A stretch of 64,000 nt of DNA from Erodium maritimum (Eukaryota; Streptophyta; Magnoliopsida; Geraniales; Geraniaceae): NCBI GenBank assembly GCA_963921825.1, contig OY997593.1, positions 42,919,111-42,983,110 of the forward strand. The letters are read 5' to 3'. Under the pieces are notes generated by a model. That model was given only the letters and a program-made list of their open reading frames with translations. It made no database searches and was not told where the DNA came from. The position numbers were made by a program, and so were the translations under genes. Shown here in pieces: positions 24,709-36,456 of the stretch (within the stretch, counting starts at the first letter, position 1; each line of letters begins with the position of its first letter).

Positions 24709-26012
24709 ATGGAATCTAACCACCGAGTTCTTTCAACTCTCGATGTAGGAAGGCCCAAAGCGGTAAGCTCTATGCCAACTTCTAGCTTTCGAAAAAACAA
24801 GTCTATAGCTATTGTGATAGCTCATCCCGCTTCACTTGAAGGTCACATTTTGGATGTGGCTTTTGTTCTACTTCACTTTACAGAATATGTGAAAGTTTAC
24901 TTGGAAACTGGTTTATTATTAGAAGACAAAGCTTACAATGTCATGGTCAGCTCAATGGAAAGTTCATCACTACCTTTTGTTCATTTAAAACCAACACTGA
25001 TCAACTCTTCCTCTGAATCTGAGGATGAGACTCCAAATTCAAATGAGGTTAGAATTTCTAGCAATCTTGGAGAATCTGTAGAGACAAGGTCCCAAATACA
25101 GCAACTCAAATTATACCAGAGGAGATACAAGGAGGAAACACATTGCCATGTCAAAGGAATTTATTAGAGATTTCTGTGGTTGGTGAGGCCATTATTGGGG
25201 ACAAGGTGATTTTGGTGAATAGAGTTGTGGATACTCAATCATTGGGAGATCAACAACATTCGGAATTCCCTGCATTAAATTCCAACTCCAAAGGAATAAA
25301 CTCAATGCAATCTCAGCAACATTATACTTCTGGATCTTTTAAGAATGCTCTATTTGCTCCTGACACTTTTGGGGAGGAAAACTCTGGCAAGGTTGATACT
25401 GTTCTGGTTAGCTTACCAGTTGGAACAATGCCACTGGGTTTGGCATCTACAGATGGGACAACTGAAGATCTATATCAAGGACAAAAGGAGGTTTTGGGAG
25501 TTGAACACATTAATGTGATTCAACATAATCTTTCCCCCATGGGTCCCATGGAACAGCCTGTTAACCATTCTAATTCAGTTTTGGAGGGAATTAGGGTTTC
25601 AAATTCATTTTCATCTGCTAATCCTACTTGCTTAGCTCAAACAAAGGGGCCCACTGGTAAGAAGAAGTATTCAAACTCTGTTGCAGCTTATAACACAAGG
25701 TCAAGAACAAAGCTACCAACACCAAAACCATTTCAGTCAGCTGCAAAAACCAGAGAAAAAAGGGAGCTGCAGCAGAATTTTAAACCTGATGGAGAAGGTA
25801 CATGGAGTTATTGTCAAGCTCTTGGCCTCAAAGCATATATTGAGGATGAATTAGTGCCTACAAGATTTGATAGCTTGGAGTTTGAGAATAACCAAGCAGT
25901 TGATTTGGAAGGAGACTCTGAAGATGATTTCTGTGATTTAGAGGAGAATGATGAAGAATGGACCAACTCTTTGATTCAGACTCCTATTACTCAGAGACTC
26001 TTCACTCCATGA
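24709..26012 (+). pseudogene. LINE 2 ORF1 (C-terminal part), one frameshift
   Basis: Two open segments (24709-25167 and 25143-26012) in different frames. The protein is low in recognisable motifs: a Ser/Glu/Asp-rich stretch, then a basic one (GKKKYSNSVAAYNTRSRTK) with the TRSRTK block also seen in LINE 1 ORF1 (QTRSRTRS). The acidic C-terminus (DSEDDFCDLEENDEE) ends in TGA at 26010-26012, overlapping the ORF2 ATG by the ATGA arrangement. The assignment rests on position and the shared basic block. Confidence 0.6.
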
Positions 26013-29000
26013 GGATCATCTCATGGAATATGAGGGGAGCCTCTTCTAAACAAAAGAGAAGAGCCCTTAGTAGCTTGTGCCACAAGCAACATGTGGCAAT
26101 GGTTTTGATTCAAGAGTCCAAACTGGAAGAATTACCCTTTTATTTCTTGGATAGCTGTGGTTTTAAGAATGGTTGGGAGGCTGATTATACTCCTTCTATT
26201 GGGAATTCTGGTGGGATCATCACTATATGGAACACTTTGATGTTTGAAAAACACTCATCCTTGGCTGAGAAACATGTTATTTATTGGACTAGCAGATTCA
26301 TCCCCCTGGACTATAAACTGTCCATACTCAACATTTATGCTCCATGCTCAGCTGCTCTAAGATCCACACTGTGGGAGGAAATTGAACAAAATTCTTTAGG
26401 CCTCTCTTCTAATTTGATGGTAGTTGGAGACTTTAATGCAATCTTAGAGCCCTTTGAAAAATCTGGGCCTCTCTATTCTCAGGCTAGTCTCAGAGATTTC
26501 AGAAGTTTTATTATCAATATGGGCTTGGTGGATTTGCAAATGTCAGGTGGGAAGTACACCTGGTTCAATAATAGATCTTGTGCATCAAGAATAGACAGAT
26601 TCTTGGTCACTCCTCAATTCACTACAACCTTCAATAATATAAGTCAATCTTGCTTGCCTAGAGGGATCTCAGATCACAAACCTATTTTACTCTGCAATCC
26701 TGTGGTTGATTGGGGAGCTAGACCTTTCAAATTCATTAATGCCTGGATTAAACACCCAAAGTTTCTTGCTGATACAAAAACCTTTTGGGAGTCATTGGTG
26801 GTATATGGTTCTCCCTCTTACAAGCTGTGGTTCAAGCTCAAGGCTTTGAGAACCTTTTACAAGGGTTGGAACATTAATATTTTTGGCTGCTTAGATAAAG
26901 ATATTGAGGATTTGAGAAGGCAGATCAATGTATGGGATGGTCTAAGTGAAGCTAGAGATTTATGACCATCTGAACTATCTCTCAGGGCCTTATGTCAAGC
27001 TGTATTAATACAAAAAACCAAGCTTCAAGCAAGGCTGTGGTGTCAAAAGGCAAGACTCAAATGGAGCAATGAAGGGGACAGGTGTACAAAATTCTTTCAT
27101 CTGGTGGCCAACTATAATTACACTAGAAGAAAAATCACACTGATTCAAGATGGTGGGAGATCATATCAGTTGCCATCTGAGATAAAAAATCTGGCTAAGA
27201 GTCATTTTGCCAATAGATTCAAGAAAGGAATAGAGGTCAGGATTGATCTATCATCCCTACCTTTTTTATCACTATCACACTTACAGGCTGCAAATCTGGA
27301 AACCCCCTTCCAAGAAGAAGAAGTGCTTGATGCTATTAAGGCCTGTAATGGAGAAAAAGCTCCAGGTCCTGATGGCTTTACCCTCAAATTTTATTTGGTA
27401 TGTTGGAATATAATCGAGGGAGATACTATGCAGCTGGTTCAACACTTCCATGCAGGAGGTACATTAGGGAAATGATTAAACTCCTCTTTCATAACCTTGA
27501 TACCAAAAACAAACACTCCTCAAACTTGGGATGATTATAGCTCCATTAGTCTGATCCACAGCTCATATAAAATCATCTCAAAGGTTCTTGCAAAAATGTT
27601 GAAGCCTCATATGAATTATCTAGTCCATGATGTGCAGACATGATTTATAGTTGGAAGGCAAATTCTTGATGGGATTTTAATAGCTTCTGAGCTTATACTG
27701 TTCATAAAACAATCTGGCCAAGAGGTTATTGTCTTTAAAATTGATTTTGAAAAGGCTTATGATCACATTGATTGGGAAGCCTTGATTAAACTGTTGGAGA
27801 TAATGGGGTTTGGCTCACTGTGGAGATCTTGGGTCAGGGAATGTGTGCAAGCCTGGTCATCTGTATTAATTAATGGTTCTCCCTCTGGTGATTTTCAGTT
27901 ACAAAGGGGCTTAAGACAGGGGTGCTCTCTTTCTCCTCTGCTCTTTGCTTTAATTGCTGAAAGTTTACATCAACTAATGGTCAAGGGATGTTCTGAAGGA
28001 ATGTTTTTAGGTGTGAAATGTAATGAAAGTGGGCCTGAGATATCCCATCTACAATTTGCTGATGACACCTTGATTTTCATTAGAGCTGGGTCACAACAAG
28101 CTATCAATTTGAAACACACTCTAAAATGCCTACAACAGGCAACAGGTTTGAGGATTAATTTCCAAAAGTCAAAGGTTTTAGTACTGAACCCTACTACTGT
28201 GACTGAGGAGGAAATAGCAGGGATCTTGGGGTGCAGCATAATACAACTACCCTTTGAGTATTTAGGATTTCAGCTGGGGGCTAATCCAAGGAGAGAGAAA
28301 ACATGGGAGCCTGTGATCAGAAAATTCAAAGCAAAATTAAATCTTTGGCAACCCAAGGCCAAGTCTTTTGAGGGAAGAATCCAATTGATTAAATCAACCC
28401 TCAGCTCACTGCCCCTTTATTACATGTCACTTTTTAAAGCACCAAAGGGGGTGATTTTAGAGATGGAGAAATGGCAAAAGAGGTTTCTTTGGAATGGGAA
28501 TTTAACCAGGAAAGGCTTACACAAAGTAAGGTGGAATCTGGTCTGCAGGCCTAGAAAGAATGGGGGTTTGGGAATCAGAAGCTTGAGAAGTATGAATTTA
28601 GCTCTATTAGCAAGGTGGTGGTGGAGGTTTGCACTTGAAACTGATTCCTTGTGGAAAAATTTGCTGTGCTCCAAATATGGATGGGATCCACATTCTTGGG
28701 ATTTATCAAAATTCTTGTTGAATAGTGGACAAGGCTTTCTTAGACACATTGAATCTTTATTAACAATTCCCAGGTTTGCCAATGCTTTTGGAGCACAAGG
28801 TTTTGAGTGGACAGTGGTATTTGGGAAGTCCATTTTTTTCTGGGAGGATATATGGCTAACTGAGATCCCACTCAAATTCATATTCCAGAGGCTTTACCAT
28901 CTCAGTATGCAGAAGAAGAAGTTGGTAGCTAACTGTTGGGAAGTGGAAGATTGGCTATTAGTATTCAGAAGAGATTTAAGAGGTTGGGAGCTAGATCAAC

Positions 29001-29680
29001 TTGAATTATTATCCCAATTATTAGACAATGCTCCTAGTTTGAGGTATGGGGAGGACAAAGTATCTTGGAAGGTTGATAAGAAGGGCTTCTTAGTCAGCAA
29101 AATGTATCAACTGCTAGAGGAGGATCAGGATCAAAATCTACTGTGGCCATCATTACTCTGGTCTCCTATTATTCCTCCTAAAATTGATGCATTTGCTTGG
29201 CTAATGTGTATGCAAGCAGTCCCCACAAAATGCTTCTTATTGAGCAGGGGTATTTATCACACTAATATCTGGTGTAGCTTCTGTCAAGAGGATCCAGAGG
29301 AATTAGACCATCTGTTCATTGGTTGTACAGTTGCCTGGAACATTTGGTGTTTATGCTTGAAGTGGTGGGGGATTAAAACAGCATGTTGTGATTCTATAAA
29401 AGCTTGGTTTATAGCTTGGAACCAGTAAGGGGGAAAGAAGAAAATGCCACAATGGAATATGCTATTTTCCATAGTTCTCTGGAGAATATGGCTTTGCAGG
29501 AACAAACTTATATTCAAAAATGTTTTTGATCATCCACAAGAAGTTTTACAAGCCATTCAGAGTGATTCTTTTCTGATCCTGTGGGCCAGATTTAAAGAAG
29601 ATCAAAAATTCTCTTTTTTTATCCTGGGTCAACTCTCCACAACTATGTGGGAGAGGGTTGCTGAAGTGATCAGGTTGTAA
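26009..29680 (+). pseudogene. LINE 2 ORF2 (endonuclease and reverse transcriptase), single frame with stops
   Basis: Starts at ATG 26009 (MRIISWNMRGASSKQKRR). Endonuclease motifs: IQESKLEE, VVGDFNAI, SRIDRFLVTPQF, SDHKPILL. Reverse transcriptase: DDYSSISLIHSSYKIISK, FKIDFEKAYDHIDWE, RGLRQGCSLSPLLFAL, catalytic LQFADDTLIF, YLGFQLG. C-terminal zf-RVT: FAWLMCMQAVPTKCF, CSFCQEDPEELDHLFIGC. The whole protein reads in one frame, broken only by TGA at 26963-26965, 27473-27475 and 27641-27643 and TAA at 29426-29428; the final stop is at 29678. All catalytic motifs checked are intact. Confidence 0.9.
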
Positions 29681-30261
29681 CTTGAGGAATTTTGGGGGGG
29701 TTTGGGAAGGGGTTGGGAGGTTTTGGGGGAGTGATGTGAGTATTACTGTCACTGGGAGTAAGTAGGAAACTTGTTGTTCTGAGTGTGGGAGTACTATCAT
29801 GTATAGGACTGTGAGAGGGTAGCTTCCCATTTTTTTTTTAGGTGGTGAGGAGTGTTTTGGTTTACATCTTCTGTGTTTTTTCTATGTTACACAGGTACTG
29901 ACAAATTCAGAGGAGCATCAGTTTGTTTTGATCTCCTTTTGGCTGCTTGGACTGGAAGCTTGGTATTTTCACAATAATATTTGGTTTGACACAGATCTCT
30001 ACTAAGTACAAGAAGAGGTGCAGGTGGCAAACAGGGTTTCATCCAAAGGGATTGCAGGTAGCATCCATAAAGGAAGGGTTAAGACTGGTTTTTTTGGTAA
30101 GGCCTTACACATTCTGGTGGTGGGGAGGAGGCATCTAAAGGGTTAGAACATTGATCTTTAGCTAATATGTGTGGGGGATTTTTTAGCTAATATGTATTGG
30201 GTAATTGAAAACTGAGAATGCAAACTTTGGGTAGTGAATTGTATTTTGAACAATAGTTGGG

Positions 30262-30336
30262 TTGCTTGAGGATCAAGCAATCGTGGGTAGGTAGTTAACA
30301 TTTGAAGGGTGGTTGGGTTGCTTGAGGATCAAGCAA
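30262..30336 (+). repeat. Duplicated perfect hairpin in the LINE 2 3' UTR
   Basis: ttgcttgaggatcaagcaa occurs at 30262-30280 and again at 30318-30336. Each is an 8-bp inverted repeat around gga. LINE reverse transcriptases often recognise 3' stem-loops, so this could be a template-recognition structure (inference). Confidence 0.7.
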
Positions 30337-30460
30337 CCGAGGGAAATTAAGGTAAACAGAATTGTAGGAATGTAATACTTTTGAGGGATATCCCTTGGCC
30401 TTTGTTTTCATTTCGAAAGCTAGGTTTAATACAACAAAAAAATTTGCTGATAAAAAAAAA

Positions 30461-30848
30461 ACCTCAATTTTCGTTTTTTTTTTCAAAACCTATCATTTAC
30501 TGTTCAAACTAACGGAACAGTTAATTTTCCAGTCACGTGCACAGTAAGTGACCCCATATTTCGAATGTATTCCCATTTTTACCCTTGCCCCTTTCTCATT
30601 GACACCCTCATAAATCCATTCACATTCACAATCTTACACTTAAGTAGTAGTTTTAAGGAAACAAAATGCAGCAGATTTGTGCATAACATTGCATCATCAT
30701 AGTTACCGGTTCATAATCATTAATTGTTCCGTTAATTTGAACAGTAAATGATAGGTTTTGAAAAAAAAAACGAAAGTTGAGGTTAGGATTTGAAACGAAA
30801 GGTGAGAATGGGTTAGGATATGAATTTGACGTAAAATTGGGGGTTAGG
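30461..30848. mobile_element. MITE-like inverted repeat next to the LINE 2 tail
   Basis: Inverted arms at about 30461-30524 and 30720-30783 share acctcaa, the run of t, caaaacctatcatttactgt and ccgttaattt. The right side carries an extra ~65 bp of aggata-type repeats whose left counterpart is absent, so the left end seems lost where the LINE poly(A) begins. No coding capacity. Confidence 0.6.
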
Positions 30849-31019
30849 ATATTTCGAATGTATTCCCATTTTCAAATCATATCATGTGAATTAAGTTAAT
30901 ATATACATATAAATAACTGTATATGTTTTGTATTATAATACTTAATAATAAATGATGGTTAGTTAAAGACTCATAATAATGTGCGAGCGTTTGATGTAGT
31001 TTTTATATATATATATATA

Positions 31020-31193
31020 TACACACTAAAATATGGGCCTAGGAAAAAATCCATACTAGAAAGCTTTAAATTCGGCCAGTCCAAAAGTTTGAGAGTGGGC
31101 ACCTAATAAAATCCATAGCTAAAACACTTTAAACACAAATTTGAGGGGGGAGGGGCACGTGCCCCCCTTGTCCACCGTGTGGCTCCGTCCCTG
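31020..31193. mobile_element. 3' end of a hAT-like MITE
   Basis: The right end, read inversely, is CAGGGACGGAGCCACACGG, followed by the palindrome ggggcacgtgcccc at 31152-31165. CAGGG(A/G)CGGA termini are common in plant hAT elements. The left end was not found; the left coordinate is approximate. Confidence 0.45.
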
Positions 31194-31741
31194 CACGAAA
31201 GGTAAAACATTATGTACAAATCAATCATAGATACTAATATAAATCAACAATCACCACAATCGAAGCATTTAAAATATAGAAAGCATTACTCTAATCCCTC
31301 ATAGCCCTAGAAATTAGGGGTTTATGTGTTCATGGTGAGAAAATGCAAGGATGAGAATAAGCAAACAATTAAACTCATAATCCAGACGTAGAGTAAGATA
31401 CAATCATCGAGTTAATCGTTTAAAACTCGTTCCTCTTCTCGTCCTGATCTATAGCCTTGATGCTCTTGTAAATCCATCAAATAAAATCCGTTGTGTAGCT
31501 AAAAATTGGAGCTTGTCTCCAACAATCTCTACTAAAAGAAATATCAAATTGGTTCTCTACCCTCAAAATTATGGTTTCTCAGCAACCCAATTCAATAAAA
31601 ATAATTCTCTCAATTCTATATAAAAAATAAAATAAAAACTGTACAAGGATGGTGCTTTTTGGTTCGTGTCCTCGATTCTCTATGTGAAAAAAATGAAAAA
31701 GAACATCTGGTCCTCCTACAAAATTGCGATGCTGAATATAA
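31194..31741 (-). repeat. Probable LTR fragment interrupted by the Harbinger insertion
   Basis: Non-coding sequence ending exactly at the TAA target duplication (31739-31741) of the Harbinger element; the same unit should resume at 47344. I infer that it is part of an Athila-like LTR on the minus strand. A TA dinucleotide run lies a little upstream at 31004-31022. Confidence 0.4.
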
Positions 31742-32198
31742 GAGCATGAACAGTTGATCGACTCGTCGGCCCGGCTCGCATTTTTGCGGGCCGTGGGACG
31801 CGGGCCGTTCCGTTGTGGGAAGGCTATTACGCGGGCCGGGCCGAGGCCCGCGTTCCACGTCCCTGAACCACGGGACGGGCCGAGGCCCGTGGCACGCGTC
31901 CCGCTTTCGGCTGTCGGCCTCTCTTGTGCTGCCACATGTCAGCGATCGTTGGCTAACGGCTCTATTTTTTTTTAATTCAAAATTCCTACATTTTAAACCC
32001 TATGAATACCCCCAACTCCTTTCTCAAATAGCAAACCATCCTACAACTTATTACAAATTTCATCTCTATATTTTGATACAAAATGTCCGACAATGAGGTT
32101 TCGACGTATGAGGAGTTGGCAGCCCAAATGCGGATAGTTGAGGAACGAGTCCAACGAAGGATTGAGATGGGCATATAGAGATCAATGCCAAGGATCAA

Positions 32199-34925
32199 TG
32201 TAAAGACTGCCCCGGTTAAAGGAATTAAGATTTAATTTATTAATTTGGAACGTCGTTGGTTGGAGAACGGGTTGAATTTTGGATCGTTTTCAAAAAAGGG
32301 GGGGGGGGTATCAGGCCAGGCCCAGCTCGCTGAGCCCGAAACCGCGCGGCCTAGCTCACTGAGCCCAACCCTCGCCAGGCCCAACCCTCTTCCCTAACCC
32401 TAGCCTCAGGGTCTCGCTCTCCCTCACTTCAGCGCACGCGTCCCGAGACGCATCTTCTTCCTATCGCCTCTCTCTCTCTCGACCTCTCAAGCCGGCGACG
32501 TCCTTCCGGTCTCAAACCGAACCACCGCGACACCAGAACGACGCCGGAACACCATCGTCACGCCCCCGTGCCAGAAACCACCAGAAACCCTCCTTTCCTC
32601 TTCTTCCTCCCCGAATCGACACGAACCAACGCCGCCCATTCCCGTTCGAGCCTCGTCGCGCCTGCAACAGAAGAAACCAGTGACGATGAGCCCTTTTCCC
32701 GGCCTGATTCGCTATCCCCGTCAACCCTTCCGTGAGAATCGCGAGGGTGCGAGCTCGATTTGGCCGAGCTTGGCCGGAGAGACACGGCCGGAGTTCTCGA
32801 GCTCCAGATCTGAGCTCCAACGCCGGCGAAGCTCCCACGCCGTCAGATCTGGAATGGAGGGGCTCGAGACTCACTCTGACGACTTTCCCTCGCCCCTCCG
32901 AGCTCCCCTGACGCCGCCACGCCGTCGAGAAACACCCTGGCTCCGCCTCTGCCGCAGTCCTCAGCCTCGCCGGAACCTTAGCTCGCCGTCTCCGTTCACA
33001 GCTCAGGCCAAGACCGAGAATTGGGCCAGGCCAAGCCTCGAGCAAACGGGCCTTGAGCTTGGGCCAGGACGAGACACGGGCCTTGGGCTCGGGCCAGGAC
33101 AGACCGGGCCTGGACTCGAGTCTGAGTTGGGCCTGGACTTAGTTCTGGGCCGGGCCTGGACTGGGTCTGGGTCGGGTCTGGATCCGTGTCTGGGTCGGGC
33201 TCGGGACAGGTTCGGGTCCAGACTTGGATCCGGGTCAGGTTTGGATCCGGTTCCAGATTCGGGTCGGACTCAGGTCAGGACAGATTATTTAATTATTAAA
33301 TTAATTAAATTAATTTAAATTAAAGAATTGAAAGATTTTAAAGAGGAAAAATTCATCGGACTTAATTGATAAAATTAGAGGACTGTTACGGACTGGACCG
33401 GGACTGATTACCACCCTTACTTGTTAAATCAGGCTTTGACCTCGATCGTGGGGAAGACCGGAGGTAGGCCCGGACGTCAGCAGCTAGGCGATCCAGATAG
33501 AGATTGAGAGGTAGGGAAATACCTCGGAACCTTACTTTATTACGAACGTACTAGAACGCATGTAGGGAAACCTTAATAACCGGATAAATAACTAGTATGC
33601 ATATAGGATGTGATTAACTAGAGTAGCCATATAAACTGTGAACCACTTACGAGGCATGTCATGCCGTAGGTGTTGGTATGCCGTGTTGGTAGAACCAGAC
33701 CATGTCGCGCCTGTAGGATTGTTTGATGATTGTGTTTGATTGTGTACTCTATGTTGTTTGAACGGTTAATAAATAACGAACATGAAAACGAGTCGAGGTG
33801 AACTTAGTGATGTATCTTAGGGTCTTGAACGATTGATGTTATCTATGTAATATGTGAGTTGTGAACTTTGGGGAACGGATGCCGGTTAAACCGGTGGGGG
33901 TACCACGTTGAGTGTAGTGTCGGTAAGTGATGGTAAGTGTGTGATGGTTACGAGAGTAAATTGAGAATGTGACTGTGATTGTGATTGTGATTGTGGTACT
34001 GTGGTTACATGAGAAAGGTGGTTTCCCTACCTTCAGACCTAGAGTCGGTAAAACGCTGTGTCCCACGAAGAGGTGGTTTCCCTACCTTCCAATTAGCACT
34101 CGGTAAACCCTGTGTCCGCGATGAGGTTGTTCCGCGAAGAGGCGATTTCCCTGCCTTCCGTGTAACGGTAAAACTCTATGTCCGCGATGAGGTTGTTCCG
34201 CGAAGAGGCAATTTCCCTGCCTTCCGTGTATCGGTAAAACGTTGTGTCCGCGATGAGGTCGACCGCCTCTCCCGACTGTGTGTTGGGGAAAGTTGCGTGT
34301 GGCTTCGCCGGGCCGAGCGGGTTGCTCCCGAAACCGTGCAAGTGTGTGAATTGTTTGTGTTAAGTATACTTTGGATTGTGAATGAGTGTTGTTGTGTTTG
34401 TGGCTATGGGTGTTCTCCCTTGTTGTTCCTTCGGCGTTAGCCTTGGTATAGTAGTTGGTGTTGAGTTAAAGCTGAAGTTGTTAGTCTGGTGAGTGTCATG
34501 GAAATTGGGTATTGTTTTTAAAATGGTTTAAGTGTCGCTTCGATTTATCAACCCTCTTGATTAAACTTCAAATCGGAAAAGGCTTTCTTTGTAAGTTTGT
34601 ATTTAGGTGGATTTCGTGGCTTTTCCTTATTGAGCGTCAAGCTCACCCCTTACCATGTTCTTTACATGTATTAGCTATGATCTGGATTATAGGGTTACGC
34701 AGAGCTTGGGAGCTAGCGGAGGCCCTGGATTTTGTTGTGTTTTCTTAGAGACGTACTATTATTTTCGACTATTGAATATGACTGAGCGTAGGACTCAGAT
34801 TTTCAAACCTTGGCCATCATTATTTTTATCTACAGATTTGGATTTAATTATGTATTTTAAATTGTTTCTCTACAAATTCTGGTTCACGTCTCGAGTCCGG
34901 TCAATATCGGATTTGGGCCGTGACA
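32199..34925 (+). mobile_element. Solo LTR (2.7 kb) inside the Harbinger transposase gene
   Basis: The sequence runs from TGTAAAGACTGCCCCGG to GGGCCGTGACA and is flanked by atcaa (32194-32198) and atcag (34926-34930), a 5-bp duplication with one mismatch. Its removal restores continuity with Harbinger copy 2. The ends resemble those of the complete element at 36457-47288 (TGTAAGAACC to GGGGCGTGACA), so it is probably a related family. No internal gene is present. The GC-rich open frames (for example 32680-33318) are not recognisable proteins. A G run lies at 32298-32308. Confidence 0.8.
34012..34260. repeat. ~67-bp tandem repeats in the solo LTR
   Basis: About three to four units contain gatgaggttgttccgcgaag, ttccctgccttccgtgta and cggtaaaac. 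The left copies are more diverged. Confidence 0.75.
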
Positions 34926-36456
34926 ATCAGCGCTCTGAGGGAGAGGCTCAACCGTGGGGAACCAATGCGACGAGAGATTCCCAGATGTCGTGTTGAAGCC
35001 CACGACCAATTAATGAGGTATTATTTTGTCGATCAACCCATATATGGCCCAGATATGTTTAGGCGTCGGTTCCGAATGTGCAAACCACTTTTTCAACGAA
35101 TTATGGATAAGATCAAGGAACACGACATTTGCTTCGTTCAGAAGTATGACGCGGTCGGACGCTTGGGCTTATCAACGAAACAAAAGTGCACCGCCGCGAT
35201 ACGGATGCTTGCGTATGGGTGCTCAGCCGATTCATTGGACGAAACTCTACACCTTGGGGTAAGCATCATACTTGAATGTTTACGTAATTTTTGCAAGGAT
35301 GTCATTGAGGTATTCGGAACCGAGTACCAGCGTACACCACACCGGCTGACATGAAGTGCTTACTCCGAGAAGGGTACAACCGAGGGTTCCCCGGAATGGC
35401 TGGGAGTCTTGACTGCATGCATTGGGAGTGGAAGAATTTCCCAACCGCATTGTAAGGAGCCAATGGACGGGGAGATCACCACGAGGTAAGCACCGTTATG
35501 CTTGAAGCTGTAGCGTCCCGTGATTTATGGATTTGACATGCTTTTTTCGGGATGGCTGGCTCGAACAACAACCTCAATGTCCTCAACAACAACCACTTGT
35601 TCCAATATGCTTATTACGGCCGTGAGCTTGGAGTGGAGTACCATATCAACGGGCATCGGTACGACCGACCTTATTACTTGGTGGACGACATTTACCCTTC
35701 ATGGGGACGGTTCGTGAAGAGTATTCGACATCCCTACACGTCCAAAGAGAAGTTGTTTGCTAAATGGCAAGAAGGTCCTTGGAAAGATATTGAAAGGGAT
35801 TTTGGAGTACTTCAAGCAAGGTGGCACATCATTTCCCGTCCCGCTCGTGTTTAGAGCAAACACACTTTGGCTTATATCATAAACACTTGCATCATTCTAC
35901 ACAACATGATTGTAGAGGATGAACGATGCCGGTACGAATATGGAGATGAGGAGTTGTTGTACGAGCAACCTCCAGAAATGCCAAATTGGACACCACTGGA
36001 ACGATGGCACCGAGGAGGGCCATTGCAATACCGACAACGAGTGGATGCTCAACATAATGTCACTATTCATCAGACCCACAGTCAGCTACAAATTGATCTT
36101 ATTGAGCACTTATGGGGTCTATATGGAGCTAGTTTCAATGATAACGATTAGTCTTTTGTACTTGATGCTCATATTCGCGAATAAATAGATTTATCAGTTT
36201 TTATTTACTTGATTTTGATTTTTTATTATAATTGTTTATTTATTTTTTATTTTTTTTAGAATTTTATATAATTTAAACTATTTGATAAAGTATTAAATAA
36301 AACAACAAAATATCAATTAATTAACCACTCACCATCCAGTCAGCATTCACTAACAATCCAAGTCTCACATGCAAGCCTCACATTGTAAAACACAGCTTAT
36401 TATGATTCCTGAGTCCCACTATTTTGTACCAGTCAGCATCCAAGCCTTACATCCAA

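Larger units (their letters stand above)
24700..30460 (+). mobile_element. LINE 2, near-complete L1-type retrotransposon
   Basis: Ordered ORF1, ORF2, a 780-bp 3' UTR with two identical hairpins, and a poly(A) tail at 30451-30460. Compared with LINE 1 it is far better preserved: ORF2 stays in one frame throughout. The 5' end is probably truncated, because ORF1 lacks a recognisable DUF4283 start. The exact left border against the Athila-like LTR is uncertain, and no target duplication was found. Confidence 0.85.
32083..36151 (+). pseudogene. Harbinger transposase (DDE_Tnp_4-like), interrupted by a solo LTR
   Basis: Starts MSDNEVSTYEELAAQMR at 32083. The frame is cut at 32198 by a 2.7-kb LTR and resumes at 34931 (LNRGEPMRREI). 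Seen after that: YGPDMFRRRFRM, KCTAAIRMLAYG, then a frame change near 35340, GMAGSLDCMHW (first catalytic Asp), GMAGSNNNLNVL (second position is N where copy 2 has D), YYLVDDIYPSWGRF, and DIERDFGVLQARWHI (catalytic Glu). It ends at 36151. Several stops are present, including TAG before RSMPRI. Dead; its sister copy is at 59916-61319. Confidence 0.88.

Noticed and set aside
24709..25167. Independent host gene
   Set aside because: Although unlike typical LINE ORF1, it continues by frameshift into a frame that overlaps the LINE ORF2 start, so a LINE ORF1 is more economical.
32680..33318. 212-codon GC-rich open frame in the solo LTR, with a 177-codon frame opposite
   Set aside because: Low-complexity GC-rich LTR sequence with both strands open; no recognisable domain and no homologue within the window.
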